A DNA stretch of 64,000 nucleotides, taken from contig NZ_KE384513.1 of NCBI RefSeq assembly GCF_000426245.1, positions 40,343-104,342 on the forward strand. The letters run 5' to 3'. Both the position numbers and the translations under genes were made by a program. Below, one piece after another: positions 42,144 to 50,311 of the stretch. The stretch comes from Bradyrhizobium sp. Ai1a-2. Its GTDB lineage: Bacteria > Pseudomonadota > Alphaproteobacteria > Rhizobiales > Xanthobacteraceae. The notes beneath the pieces are model-generated. The model made no database searches. It saw nothing but the letters and a program-made list of their open reading frames with translations, and was not told where the DNA came from. The number at the start of each line of letters is the position of its first letter. The first letter of the stretch is position 1.

Positions 42144-43604
42144 CTAGTATCCACTCCTGCGACCGCTCCAGCCATCGCCACCGCGTCCGCCATAACCGCC
42201 GTAGCCACCGGGTCGGCCGTAGCCACCGCCGACGCCGATCCCGATTCCGATCGAGACCGGCGGGCCGGCGGGTTCGTAGACGACGCGCGGCGGCGGACGG
42301 CGCACGACCACGACGTCCTCCTCCTCGACGACGCGGCGCGGCGGCGTGCTGGCGCGCTTGGGCGGCGCCGGTTCGGCACGCTTCCTGACTGGCGTATCGA
42401 CCCTCTTGATCGGCGCCGGTCGCGACGGCGCGTTGCACGGACAGGTCAGCGCGGCGCTGGTCGCGGGCACGCTGACCGGCGCTGCGAGTGCCAGCGCCGC
42501 GTTCAGGCGGTTGCGCAGCCGCTCCTCCAGCTTGCGTGCGGTCGCCGTGAGATCGCTGTCGGGATATTGCGCGAGGAAGGCGCGATAGCCGGCCGCGGTG
42601 TTGATGGTGACAGCATTGTTCCACGCCACCATGCGGCGATGGCGATCGAGCCAGTCGCGCGCCTGCAGGCCGCGCGGCGTCGAGGCGTAGAGCACAGCAA
42701 AGGCTCCATAGGCCTCGTCGGTGCCGTCGGCGACGATGATCTCATTGGCGGTCTCGACCGGCTTGCCTTGCAAATCCCGCTTCCATTGCTCGACCGTGCG
42801 CTTGGTCGATGCGAGTTTTGGCGCAGCAGCGTTCGTGCCGGCGGGACCTGCGACGAAGCGGAAATCCTCGGTCAGCGACGAGCTGTCCCACGGCGTCTGC
42901 CGGCCATCCGTCGCCTTGTTCACGGCGACGCGGACGCGCTTGAGGGTCTCCTCGATCGGCGCCGACTCCTTCGCCGCCACGAGCAGCGCCGTCGTGTAGG
43001 GACTATTGCTGCCGTCACCGTCTTCGGCCTCTGCGCCGGGCGAGGTCGAGAACGACAGGAAGGTGCCGGGCGCGCCGGTCTTGGCATCGACAATCGCAAG
43101 CCCGTGGCCGGCGCTCTTGAGCTCGGGGAACGGGTTGTTGCGGCACGCGTCGAGCAGAAGGATGCGCATCTTGCTCGGCACCGAATTCAGCGTGTTCAGG
43201 ACGTCATTGAGGCGCACCGCCTGGATCGGAATGTCGGCCTCGCGCTTCGGATCGACGTCGGTCGGAACGAGGAAATTCTCGCCATCGACCTGCAGGCCGT
43301 GCCCGGCATAGAACACCAGCGCCACCGTGTCGGCACCCTTTGCCGCGACCTCGCCGGCGAATTCGCTGACCTTGGCGCGCAATCCATTCTGCGAGAGATC
43401 GGAAGCCGATACCACCTGGAAGCCCGAATCGGTGAGAAGCTGTGTCATCGCCTTGGCGTCATTGGCCGGGTTGGGCAGCACCGGCACCGACTTGTAGGCG
43501 GATTGTCCGATCACCAGCGCCAGCCGATTCTCGGCCAAAGCGGGCGAGGTGCCGAGCAGCACGGCAGCGGAAACAAGCAGTCTGGCGAGCGAGCGGCGCG
43601 ACAT
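42144..43604 (-). CDS. Secreted caspase-family (C14) protein with Pro/Gly-rich tail
   Basis: 486 residues. Signal peptide to ~24 (SPALA). A caspase p20-like domain at ~25-240: RLALVIGQSAYKSVPVLPN, VFYAGHGLQVDGENFLVP with catalytic His102, and RILLLDACRNNPF with catalytic Cys154. Then a helical repeat region (~295-365) with RAFLAQYPDSDLTATARKLEERL, then a basic/Pro-rich and Gly/Tyr-rich end (VGGGYGRPGGYGGYGG). Both catalytic residues are kept. Similar proteins are frequent in rhizobia, with no known substrate. 66 bp before the PQQ gene on the same strand. Confidence 0.9.
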   Translation of the reverse strand: MSRRSLARLLVSAAVLLGTSPALAENRLALVIGQSAYKSVPVLPNPANDAKAMTQLLTDSGFQVVSASDLSQNGLRAKVSEFAGEVAAKGADTVALVFYAGHGLQVDGENFLVPTDVDPKREADIPIQAVRLNDVLNTLNSVPSKMRILLLDACRNNPFPELKSAGHGLAIVDAKTGAPGTFLSFSTSPGAEAEDGDGSNSPYTTALLVAAKESAPIEETLKRVRVAVNKATDGRQTPWDSSSLTEDFRFVAGPAGTNAAAPKLASTKRTVEQWKRDLQGKPVETANEIIVADGTDEAYGAFAVLYASTPRGLQARDWLDRHRRMVAWNNAVTINTAAGYRAFLAQYPDSDLTATARKLEERLRNRLNAALALAAPVSVPATSAALTCPCNAPSRPAPIKRVDTPVRKRAEPAPPKRASTPPRRVVEEEDVVVVRRPPPRVVYEPAGPPVSIGIGIGVGGGYGRPGGYGGYGGRGGDGWSGRRSGY

Positions 43605-43769
43605 CGAACGACCTCCGGCAATGCGATGGCTTGCCGAATTGGTCGCGAGGTTTGACGGCGAGGTTCAACCTTGCCGGCCGATCGCAAGATGGCTTCTCGG
43701 ATCGAGGGCGATGTGTCGCAGGCCCCCGATCAACATCGCATCGCCGTTCGACGATGGATTGCCGTCAGC

Positions 43770-44003
43770 TCACTTCGACTTTTTCACAGGCTCGGCCGGC
43801 CGCGCCACGCCCCAGGGATCGTATTTCTCCTTGGGCTCGGGGATGCGTTCGAGCGCGGCCTTGTAAGCCTTCTCGTCGACCTTCGGCTTGTTGTCCTGCT
43901 TGCTTCCGGCCGCGTCGCCGTGATGCCGCTTGCCGCCCATCTGGGCATAGGCCGGCATCGCCATCAGCGCCAATACCGCCGCGGCAACCATGAACTTGCG
44001 CAT
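43770..44003 (-). CDS. Small secreted DPWG-type protein (paralogue of 38529-38807)
   Basis: 77 residues, ATG 44003 behind GGGAGAG. Signal peptide to ~20 (MPAYAQM), then DEKAYKAALERIPEPKEKYDPWGVARPAEP. The pattern (KAY, L..IP, DPWG) is shared with the protein at 38529. Lys-rich end. Upstream of the caspase gene on the same strand with a 165-bp gap. Function unknown. Confidence 0.78.
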   Translation of the reverse strand: MRKFMVAAAVLALMAMPAYAQMGGKRHHGDAAGSKQDNKPKVDEKAYKAALERIPEPKEKYDPWGVARPAEPVKKSK

Positions 44004-44136
44004 GACTCTCTCCCTGCCAATCCGCGCGGTATCTTCTTACTGGAAAAACGGCAGCATAGCGTGCCGCCGGACCCATTCAGCAATAGTTGATCGATAACGC
44101 ACCCCGCGAGGCAACCAATATTGCTTTGGACAAGGT

Positions 44137-44562
44137 ATGTACATCGAAATGGGATGGGGCGGCGTTCGCACTACATTGATGATAGGTCTCGCGGCTACGC
44201 TGGCCGGTTGCGGCTTCGTGGACAGCCGCTCGCCGCTGCCGATGCCTGCGTTCTTGCGCGCGAAGGAAGCCGAGCCGCCGCCGGTTGAAGCACCGCCCGA
44301 CATCAGGAAACTCGTCAGCGCAAAACTGGACTCGGTGTTCGTATCGACCTCGCGTCCCTCCAATGTCCGCGTCTCGCAGCCGCTGCACGATCCGCGCGGA
44401 CTGGGATGGACCGCCTGTGTGCGCGCTGAACTGACATCGGTGATGGGCCAGCCGCTGGGCACCCAGACCTATCGCGTCTTCATCAATGAAGGCGCGATTG
44501 CCGATCGCCGCCGTGTCGACGGCGACGATACTTGCGCGACGGAGAACTACGAGCCGATCTGA
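44137..44562 (+). CDS. Lipoprotein
   Basis: 141 residues. Lipobox LAGC at the end of TTLMIGLAATLAGC, then a Pro-rich linker and a domain with PSNVRVSQPLHDPRG, WTACVRAEL and VFINEGAIADRRRVDGDDTCATENYEPI. The two late cysteines may form a disulfide. Start ATG 44137; ATG 44149 is an alternative. A small outer-membrane or periplasmic lipoprotein; function unknown. Confidence 0.78.
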   Translation: MYIEMGWGGVRTTLMIGLAATLAGCGFVDSRSPLPMPAFLRAKEAEPPPVEAPPDIRKLVSAKLDSVFVSTSRPSNVRVSQPLHDPRGLGWTACVRAELTSVMGQPLGTQTYRVFINEGAIADRRRVDGDDTCATENYEPI

Positions 44563-44718
44563 TTTCTGTTCCTCAATCGCTGAATTGTTCCATCCTGATG
44601 CGCGCGAACGAATCTCCCGCGCGCCCAGCGGAACCCGTCTGCTGCCAGTTCCTTCGGAACGAAACCCTGCGCGCAGCTTTGTCAGCCGCGAGGGCAGTAT
44701 CTATGCGGAGGCGGAACC

Positions 44719-45051
44719 ATGAAGACTTTTGCAATCGCTTTGCTGGCCGGCGTCGGCGCGTTGTCCGTCGGCAGCGCGGCCAAGGCCACCGATATCTACA
44801 GCACCACGGAGTACAGCAATCCGGATCTGGTGCAGCAGGTGCGTATGGTCTGCGACGACGACGGGCGCTGCTATCGCACCCAGGGCGGACGGCGTGTGAT
44901 CATTCGCGACTCCTACAACTATGCGCCGCGCGAGCGTTATATCGAACGCCGCGAATATCGCGGCCGCGACTACTACGATGACGGCCCGCGTGCGGGCGTC
45001 GGCATTCGTACCCCCGGCGGGACTGTGGGCGTCGGCGTCGATCGCTGGTAA
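44719..45051 (+). CDS. Small secreted Tyr/Arg-rich protein
   Basis: 110 residues; GGAGGCGG directly before ATG 44719. Signal peptide ALLAGVGALSVGSAAKA. The mature part has VQQVRMVCDDDGRCYR (two cysteines), then YNYAPRERYIERREYRGRDYYDDGP and ends GGTVGVGVDRW. Similar short proteins occur near the one at 7280 in composition only. Terminator follows. Confidence 0.78.
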   Translation: MKTFAIALLAGVGALSVGSAAKATDIYSTTEYSNPDLVQQVRMVCDDDGRCYRTQGGRRVIIRDSYNYAPRERYIERREYRGRDYYDDGPRAGVGIRTPGGTVGVGVDRW

Positions 45052-45064
45052 GCACTGACGAGGC

Positions 45065-45099
45065 AAAGAGAGCCGCCGAACGCGCTTCGGCGGCTCTTT
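45065..45099 (+). terminator. Rho-independent terminator
   Basis: AAAGAGAGCCGCCGAA and TTCGGCGGCTCTTTC pair around CGCGC, followed by TTGC. It lies 13 bp after the secreted-protein stop and can work in both directions. Confidence 0.85.
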
Positions 45100-45250
45100 C
45101 TTGCTGAACAAGCCGTTAACATTACCGTTCGAATTGCGGCGCCGAACCAACCGTATTTTGCATTTCTTCCGCTAGTCTTCCGGCCGAGCGCGATCATGAG
45201 AGGGGACATCGACAGTCCCTCCATAGCTCACACACGGGGAAGCGGGGAAA

Positions 45251-46474
45251 GTGGCCGAGATCGCCGACAAAGCGGTTGTCCATCGCGCATCGACCGACGA
45301 TGCCGCGCCGGCTCATGCGCCGTCGAACGGCAATCCCGTGCTCGCGCCGCTCGCCGATATCCCCATGGACCAATGGCGCTCGCTCGCCGCGCGCGTCGTC
45401 GAGCCGAACGCCTATTACCTGCCGGAATGGGTGTTGGCGGTGAGCGCCTCCGCGCGCGGCCGCACCGGCGCGCTGGCGCTCAGCGCCTTCAGCGATGCTC
45501 CGCTCGCCTACGACGGACCGGCGCGGATGATCGGGCTGTTGCCGGTCGTCTCGCTGTGGCGCGCCTACAAGATCCCCCTGCCCGCGCTGGTGAGCGCACA
45601 GCCCTATGGCACGCTGTGCACGCCGCCGCTCGATGGCGACCTCACCGAGGCGGCAGTGGAGCGGCTGATGCAGGAAGCGCGCAAAGCCGGCGCGCATGCG
45701 CTGATCCTGCGCGACATGTCACTGGACGGCAAAACGATGCGGGCCTTCACCGAAGTGCTGCGGCTGAACGGCATGCGTCCGCGGTTGATGCAGTCCTATC
45801 TTCGCGCCTGTCTCGACGCGACGCGCGATGCTGATGAACTGTTGGCTGACGCGCTTGGAGCCAAGAAGCTGAAGGAACTGCGCCGGCTGCGTCATCGCCT
45901 CGCCGAGCATGGCGCTGTCAGCTTCGAAGTGTCGCGCACGCCAAATGAAGTCGCAGCCGCGCTCGAAACCTTCCTCGTCCTCGAGGCCAGCGGCTGGAAG
46001 GGCAAGCGCGGCACCGCGCTCGTCCAGCACGATGGCGACGCCACTTTCATCCGTCGCGCCACCGCGGCGCTTGCCGAAACCGGACAATGCGAGATCATAA
46101 CGCTCCGCGCCGGCGACAGGCCGGTCGCAGCCGCGCTCGTGCTGCGGCACCAGGACCGCGCGTTCTATTTCAAGCTCGGCGTCGACGAGAGCTTTGCCAA
46201 ATATTCGCCGGGCGTGCAGTTGACGCTCGATCTGACGCGTCACCTCTGCAGCGATCCGGCGATCCGCTCGGCGGATTCAACCGCGGCGCCCGACCATCCC
46301 ATGATCAACCCGATCTGGCGCGGCCGCTTTGCCATCGGCGACGTGCTGATCCCGCTGCGACGATACGATCCGCTCGTGCCAATGATCCACACCGGCCTGG
46401 CCCTGCACCGCTCCGCGGAGGAGGCCGCGCGCGGCGTTGTTCGGTTCGTCAGAAATCGCGGCAAGTCGCGCTAG
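45251..46474 (+). CDS. GNAT-type (BioF2/CelD-like) acetyltransferase
   Basis: 407 residues, GTG start with GGGGAAA upstream. N-terminal half: PNAYYLPEWVLAVSASARG, GLLPVVSLWRAYKIPLPAL. C-terminal Acetyltransf_6 domain: LEASGWKGKRGTALVQHDGDATFIRRATAALAETGQCEIITLRAGDRPVAA, then AFYFKLGVDESFAKYSPGVQLTLDLTRHL, the usual BioF2/CelD pattern. Such enzymes acylate amino groups in exopolysaccharide or lipid assembly; the substrate is not known. Stands alone. A palindromic repeat follows. Confidence 0.85.
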   Translation: MAEIADKAVVHRASTDDAAPAHAPSNGNPVLAPLADIPMDQWRSLAARVVEPNAYYLPEWVLAVSASARGRTGALALSAFSDAPLAYDGPARMIGLLPVVSLWRAYKIPLPALVSAQPYGTLCTPPLDGDLTEAAVERLMQEARKAGAHALILRDMSLDGKTMRAFTEVLRLNGMRPRLMQSYLRACLDATRDADELLADALGAKKLKELRRLRHRLAEHGAVSFEVSRTPNEVAAALETFLVLEASGWKGKRGTALVQHDGDATFIRRATAALAETGQCEIITLRAGDRPVAAALVLRHQDRAFYFKLGVDESFAKYSPGVQLTLDLTRHLCSDPAIRSADSTAAPDHPMINPIWRGRFAIGDVLIPLRRYDPLVPMIHTGLALHRSAEEAARGVVRFVRNRGKSR

Positions 46475-46479
46475 CAATC

Positions 46480-46569
46480 GTAGCCCGGGTGAAGCGCCAG
46501 CGTAACCCGGGGGCCGCTCGCCATCGTGAAGCAGCGGTCCCGGGTTGCGCTACGCTCCACCCGGGCTAC
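46480..46569. repeat. GTAGCCCGGGTG-type palindrome (copy 2)
   Basis: GTAGCCCGGGTGAAGCGC at the left end and GCTCCACCCGGGCTAC at the right end, with an inner (T)AACCCGGG/CCCGGGTT pair. Same family as 13553-13600 and 47272-47358. Confidence 0.85.
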
Positions 46570-46593
46570 GGGTCATGGCGCTCGTCCTGCCCC

Positions 46594-47232
46594 TCACTTC
46601 AATGGCGAGTGAGGTGCCGGTAGCATGATGGTCGAGTGCATTTCGTCGAGCAGCGGGCTGCCCTTGGCGAGGAATGCCTGCCATGCCGGATCTTTCAGGG
46701 CATTCGCGCGGGCTTCAGCGCGCGCATTGAGGCTGGGATAAGCCCAGATGTGGCAGACTTCGTTCGGTTGCCCCGCCTCGGTCTGCCAGAGGCCGACGAT
46801 CTTGGAGTATTTCTCGCGCGCCGGAAGCGCCTCGGCGAGCGCTTCGAGCCATTGCCTGACGGCGCCGCCTGGCTTGGCACGGTAGTTGCGCAGTTCGTAG
46901 ATATTGCCCGTCGACGCCGGAGCAACCGGTGGCTTCACAGCGTTGAGCAGGCGGATATCCTGACGCTGCAGCAGTGGGCGGATCAGCGGAATATACTCGC
47001 CGGTCCAGCGCTGATTCTTGGCGAGCTCCGCGCGCAGCCTGCTCCGCTCATCAAAATCCTTATAGCTCCAGAGGTGCATGACCTGGTTGAGCGGACCGAT
47101 CTCGGTCGTCCAATAGCCTTCGAGCTTACCGTAGTCATCCTTGCGGATGTCGCGCGACACGGTACTCGCTGCTTTGACCATCTCGCCGACGGTCCCGGGC
47201 TTCACCGTGTAGGTGCGGAGCTCATAGAGCAT
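46594..47232 (-). CDS. NIPSNAP-family protein (two ferredoxin-like repeats)
   Basis: 212 residues from ATG 47232 (GGGAG upstream). Two repeats of the NIPSNAP fold: MLYELRTYTVKPGTVGEMVK ... VMHLWSYKDFDERSRLR, and IYELRNYRAKPGGAVRQWLEA ... VCHIWAYPSLNARAEAR. The longer frame to 47451 reads through a repeat and is discarded. Family members are small dimeric proteins of uncertain role. The gene lies between two copies of the GTAGCCCGGGTG repeat. Confidence 0.9.
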   Translation of the reverse strand: MLYELRTYTVKPGTVGEMVKAASTVSRDIRKDDYGKLEGYWTTEIGPLNQVMHLWSYKDFDERSRLRAELAKNQRWTGEYIPLIRPLLQRQDIRLLNAVKPPVAPASTGNIYELRNYRAKPGGAVRQWLEALAEALPAREKYSKIVGLWQTEAGQPNEVCHIWAYPSLNARAEARANALKDPAWQAFLAKGSPLLDEMHSTIMLPAPHSPLK

Positions 47233-47271
47233 GACGTTCTCCCAGTTTTCTTTTGATGTTTTTATCAGCCC

Positions 47272-47358
47272 GTAGCCCGGGTGAAGCGCGGCGCAACCCG
47301 GGACTCTCGAAGACGCTGATGCAGGCGTCCCGGGTTGCGCTACGCTCCACCCGGCTAC
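47272..47358. repeat. GTAGCCCGGGTG-type palindrome (copy 3)
   Basis: GTAGCCCGGGTGAAGCGC ... GCTCCACCCGGCTAC. Copies 2 and 3 bracket the NIPSNAP gene and share long identical parts (TCCCGGGTTGCGCTACGCTC). Confidence 0.85.
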
Positions 47359-47362
47359 GGCG

Positions 47363-48028
47363 TTACTCCGCTGCCTGCGCGTTGATCTCGGCCGAAACCT
47401 GGCGGATGGCGCGGGCGAGTTGCTCGGCTGGCTGCGCGCCGGAGACCGCATATTTCTGCGCGAACACGAAGGTCGGCACGCCGGAGATACCCTTGTCGGC
47501 CGCCTCCTGCGCGTGTCCCGAGATCAGCGCGACATCTTCGTCGGTTGCAAGGCGCTTGCGCACGTCGTCGGCATCGAGCCCGACATCGGCCGCTGCCTGC
47601 ACCAAGACGTCGATGTCGGTGAGGTCGCCGCCGTCGCGGAAGTAAAGCTCCATCAGCCGCTGCTTCATCTCGGCCGCCTTGCCCTCGGCTTCCGCCCAGT
47701 GGATCAGGCGATGGCAATCGATGGTGTTGGGCTGGCGCTTGACGAGATCCGGGCGATAGGTCAGCCCCTCCTCGCCCGCGGCGGCGACAACGCGCCCGGC
47801 GATGCCCTTGTAGGCCTCGACCGAGCCGAACTTCGCGGTGAGATACTCATCGCGGCTGATGCCTTCGCGCGGCACCCAGGAATTGAGGAAGAACGGCCGC
47901 CAGTGCACTTCGACCGGTACATCCGGCACCAGCGCGAGCGCATTCTCGATCCGCCGCTTGCCGATATAGCACCAGGGACAGACGACGTCGGAAACGATGT
48001 CGAGGCGAAGCGGCTTCAGCGTGCTCAT
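47363..48028 (-). CDS. FrnE-type DsbA-family oxidoreductase
   Basis: 221 residues. LDIVSDVVCPWCYIGKRRIENAL contains the redox motif CPWC near the N-terminus; AEAEGKAAEMKQRLMELYF and GVPTFVFAQKYAVSGAQPAEQL complete the FrnE/DsbA thioredoxin fold with its helical insert and the cis-Pro loop (GVP). No signal peptide, so cytoplasmic disulfide oxidoreductase or isomerase. It starts 60 bp after the XRE gene on the same strand. Confidence 0.92.
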   Translation of the reverse strand: MSTLKPLRLDIVSDVVCPWCYIGKRRIENALALVPDVPVEVHWRPFFLNSWVPREGISRDEYLTAKFGSVEAYKGIAGRVVAAAGEEGLTYRPDLVKRQPNTIDCHRLIHWAEAEGKAAEMKQRLMELYFRDGGDLTDIDVLVQAAADVGLDADDVRKRLATDEDVALISGHAQEAADKGISGVPTFVFAQKYAVSGAQPAEQLARAIRQVSAEINAQAAE

Positions 48029-48088
48029 CGGGCGTTCCTCCGCTGGAAAGACGCAGAGATAAGCCGCGAAGGGAACCCCGACAAGCCG

Positions 48089-48910
48089 CTATTTCATGGC
48101 GTCAGCCATCTGCTTTAGCCGCTCGGCGGTTACATCGTCGGCGGGAAAGAAGGTTTCCAGTGCGAGTTCCGACAGCGTGATATCGACCGGCGTGCCGAAT
48201 ACCATGGTGGTGGAGAAGAAACTCAACACCCCGCCATCGTGGCGCAACTTGAGCGGGATCGCGACATTGTCCGGCGGCAGCGGTCCCGAACGCGCCGGGA
48301 TCGGATAGCTCTTCAGGTCCTGGTAAAGCTTCAGCAATTCCGGATCGGCCGTCGCCTCACATTGCCGGTGCAGCCGCTCCAGGAGATGTCCGGTCCATTC
48401 GGCGAGATTGACCGTGCGCGCCGCCAGCCCCTCGGGGTGAAAGGCAAGCTTGAGGATGTTGAAGGGCTGGCCGAGCAGGCGCTGCGGAATGCCCTCGAGC
48501 AGCGGCGCCACCATGCGGTTGGCGGTGACCAGATTCCAGTGGCGGTCATAGGCCAGCGCCGGGTTCGGTTCATGCGCCTTCAACACCAGGTCGATCGCCT
48601 GCCGCGCCGATTTCAGCGCGGGATCGTCAAGCGAGCGCTGCGGGAACGCCGGCGCGAAGCCGGCGGCGACCAAGAGCACGTTGCGTTCACGCAAGGGCAC
48701 CTCCAGCCGTTCGGCCAGCTTCAGCACCATCTCGCGCGATGGCGCGGCGCGGCCGGTTTCCACGAAGCTCAAATGGCGCGCCGAAATATCCGCTTCGATG
48801 GCGAGATCGAGCTGGCTCAGATGGCGGCGCTGCCGCCATTCGCGCAAGTGCTCGCCGACATGGATCGGCCTGGTTGGTTCGGCCCGCGCCGTGGATGCAT
48901 GTGCGTTCAT
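48089..48910 (-). CDS. XRE-family regulator with MmyB-like ligand domain
   Basis: 273 residues. HTH_3 at ~17-75 (HLREWRQRRHLSQLDLAIEADISARHLSFVETGRAAPSREMVL), then an MmyB-like domain (AYDRHWNLVTANRMVAPLLEGIP, FNILKLAFHPEGLAARTVNLAEW, YPIPARSGPLPPDNVAIPLKLRH, FFSTTMVFGTPVDITLSELALETFFPADD). Such regulators often respond to fatty acids or other small molecules (family knowledge). It lies ahead of the frnE-like gene and is probably its regulator; a perfect 8-bp inverted repeat precedes it. Confidence 0.9.
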   Translation of the reverse strand: MNAHASTARAEPTRPIHVGEHLREWRQRRHLSQLDLAIEADISARHLSFVETGRAAPSREMVLKLAERLEVPLRERNVLLVAAGFAPAFPQRSLDDPALKSARQAIDLVLKAHEPNPALAYDRHWNLVTANRMVAPLLEGIPQRLLGQPFNILKLAFHPEGLAARTVNLAEWTGHLLERLHRQCEATADPELLKLYQDLKSYPIPARSGPLPPDNVAIPLKLRHDGGVLSFFSTTMVFGTPVDITLSELALETFFPADDVTAERLKQMADAMK

Positions 48911-48942
48911 GGCCGGAAAACTACCACGCGACTTTCGCCCAT

Positions 48943-48965
48943 TCCATTACGTCGGAGGTAATGGA
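48943..48965. promoter_or_regulatory. Operator candidate TCCATTAC-N7-GTAATGGA
   Basis: A perfect 8-7-8 inverted repeat 33 bp upstream of the XRE start. A dimeric HTH regulator controlling its own gene would be expected to bind such a site. Confidence 0.65.
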
Positions 48966-49419
48966 TATTGACAGCTAATTGCCTGAAATTACTAAAGTTT
49001 CTTTCGCTAACTCGGACTGATACCAACACAAATACCAACAGTTCAACTTCCGACAACAAAATCTTGGCGGGTCGCTTGGCCAGCGGAATTGGAGGTTGTG
49101 CCCCGCCCCTCACCCGCCGCCACTCGCTCGGACTGGGCCAGTGCGCTCGTGACGGGCATCTCTTGCAAAAGCGACGATCCAGCGCGAATTGCTTCCGGTA
49201 TCGGGAACGCCTGTCGAGGAAACGCACTCGCGTCGTCCGAGCAGCGCACACATCGCGCGTTCACACAGATTACGGCAGAGCGGCAGGGCCTCGATAGGCG
49301 AGGACGCGGCGGAACGCGGGCCCACATTATGCTTGGATTGGAAACGAATTGCCCATGTAGTTGCAAAGTGCTCTACTCGCCTTCGGCTGCAATGAGCCGG
49401 GATATCCTTCGATGAGCGA
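48966..49419. other. Non-coding stretch before a histidine-kinase remnant
   Basis: No gene I can support. Frames on both strands (for example 49110-49655 minus) are Arg/Ser-rich and motif-free. It marks the start of the decayed region. Confidence 0.45.
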
Positions 49420-49550
49420 TTGTCAGATCGCGAAGTTTGGGAATTCGGCCGCGCAATCCTTGCTCGGCGGCGTTGGTGCGTTTCTGATGCTTCCGAACGA
49501 GGGACGCGGTGCGACATTCCACATTGCCCTACTCCTGAATCTAGTGGATG
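49420..49550 (+). pseudogene. Sensor histidine kinase ATPase C-terminal remnant
   Basis: Two frames each show parts of a kinase end: PNEGRGATFHIAL in one and WCVSDASERG...DIPHCPT in the other. Both resemble the G2-box region of FixL/NodV-like kinases (HGGRLWATPNEGRGATFHFALP). The frames are interrupted by shifts and only ~40 residues are recognisable. It sits directly before the response regulator, in the position expected for its partner kinase. Confidence 0.5.
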
Positions 49551-49554
49551 CACC

Positions 49555-50205
49555 GTGAGCGAGCGCTCGCGACCGCCCCAGACGCAAGCCAACGCAGGTG
49601 AGCCGATCGTCTTTGTCGTCGACGACGATCCGGCGATGCGTCGCTCGTTGACCAATCTGTTTCAGTCGGTCGGGCTCAAGGTTGAGACGTTCGCCTCGGC
49701 ACCGGAAATGCTGCAAACCAAGCCGCCGGAAGTTCCCAGCTGCCTGGTCCTGGACATCCGCCTGCCCGGGTTGAGCGGTCTCGACCTGCAAGCGGAGCTC
49801 GCCAAAGCCGACATCCACACGCCCATCATCTTCATCACCGGTCACGGCGACATTCCGATGACTGTCAGAGCCATGAAGGGCGGCGCGGTCGACTTTCTCC
49901 CCAAACCGGTGCGGGAACAGGACATGCTCGATGCGGTCCGAGCCGCGATCGAGCACGACCGCAAACGTCGTGAGCTCGAGAGCACCATTTCCACACTGCG
50001 GGCCCGCTTCCAGAGCCTCTCGCAGCGCGAGCGCGACGTCCTTGCCCTGGTTGCGTCAGGACTGATGAACAAGCAGGTGGCTTCGGAGCTTGGTTTAGCC
50101 GAAATCACCGTGAAAATCTACCGCGGGCAGATCATGCGCAAAATGGGCGCGAGGTCGCTGGCCGATCTCGTGAGAATGAGCGAAGTGCTCGGGGTTTCGC
50201 GCTAA
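49555..50205 (+). CDS. FixJ/NodW-family response regulator
   Basis: 216 residues from GTG 49555; the upstream frame to 49420 belongs to the kinase remnant. Receiver domain ~18-135: IVFVVDDDPAMRRSL with acidic residues, phosphoacceptor in LVLDIRLPGLSG, ITGHGDIPMTVRAM and FLPKPV (Lys). LuxR-type HTH ~150-210: LSQRERDVLALVASGLMNKQVASELGLAEITVKIYRGQIMRKMGARS. It activates target genes after phosphorylation. The adjacent kinase is broken, so it is an orphan unless another kinase serves it. Confidence 0.92.
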   Translation: MSERSRPPQTQANAGEPIVFVVDDDPAMRRSLTNLFQSVGLKVETFASAPEMLQTKPPEVPSCLVLDIRLPGLSGLDLQAELAKADIHTPIIFITGHGDIPMTVRAMKGGAVDFLPKPVREQDMLDAVRAAIEHDRKRRELESTISTLRARFQSLSQRERDVLALVASGLMNKQVASELGLAEITVKIYRGQIMRKMGARSLADLVRMSEVLGVSR

Positions 50206-50311
50206 AGGGGGCATACAAACCTAAGTATGCTTTTCAATCCTGCTCCGCGGGCCCACTTTCCACTGGGCAGCCGCACTGCGGCAAGCGAATCCCTGATCAC
50301 GAGCAATCATC

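Noticed and set aside
42144..44003. Caspase-like gene as part of a phage-defence system
   Set aside because: It has a signal peptide and no defence partners (no NACHT, TIR, CBASS or RM genes) nearby.
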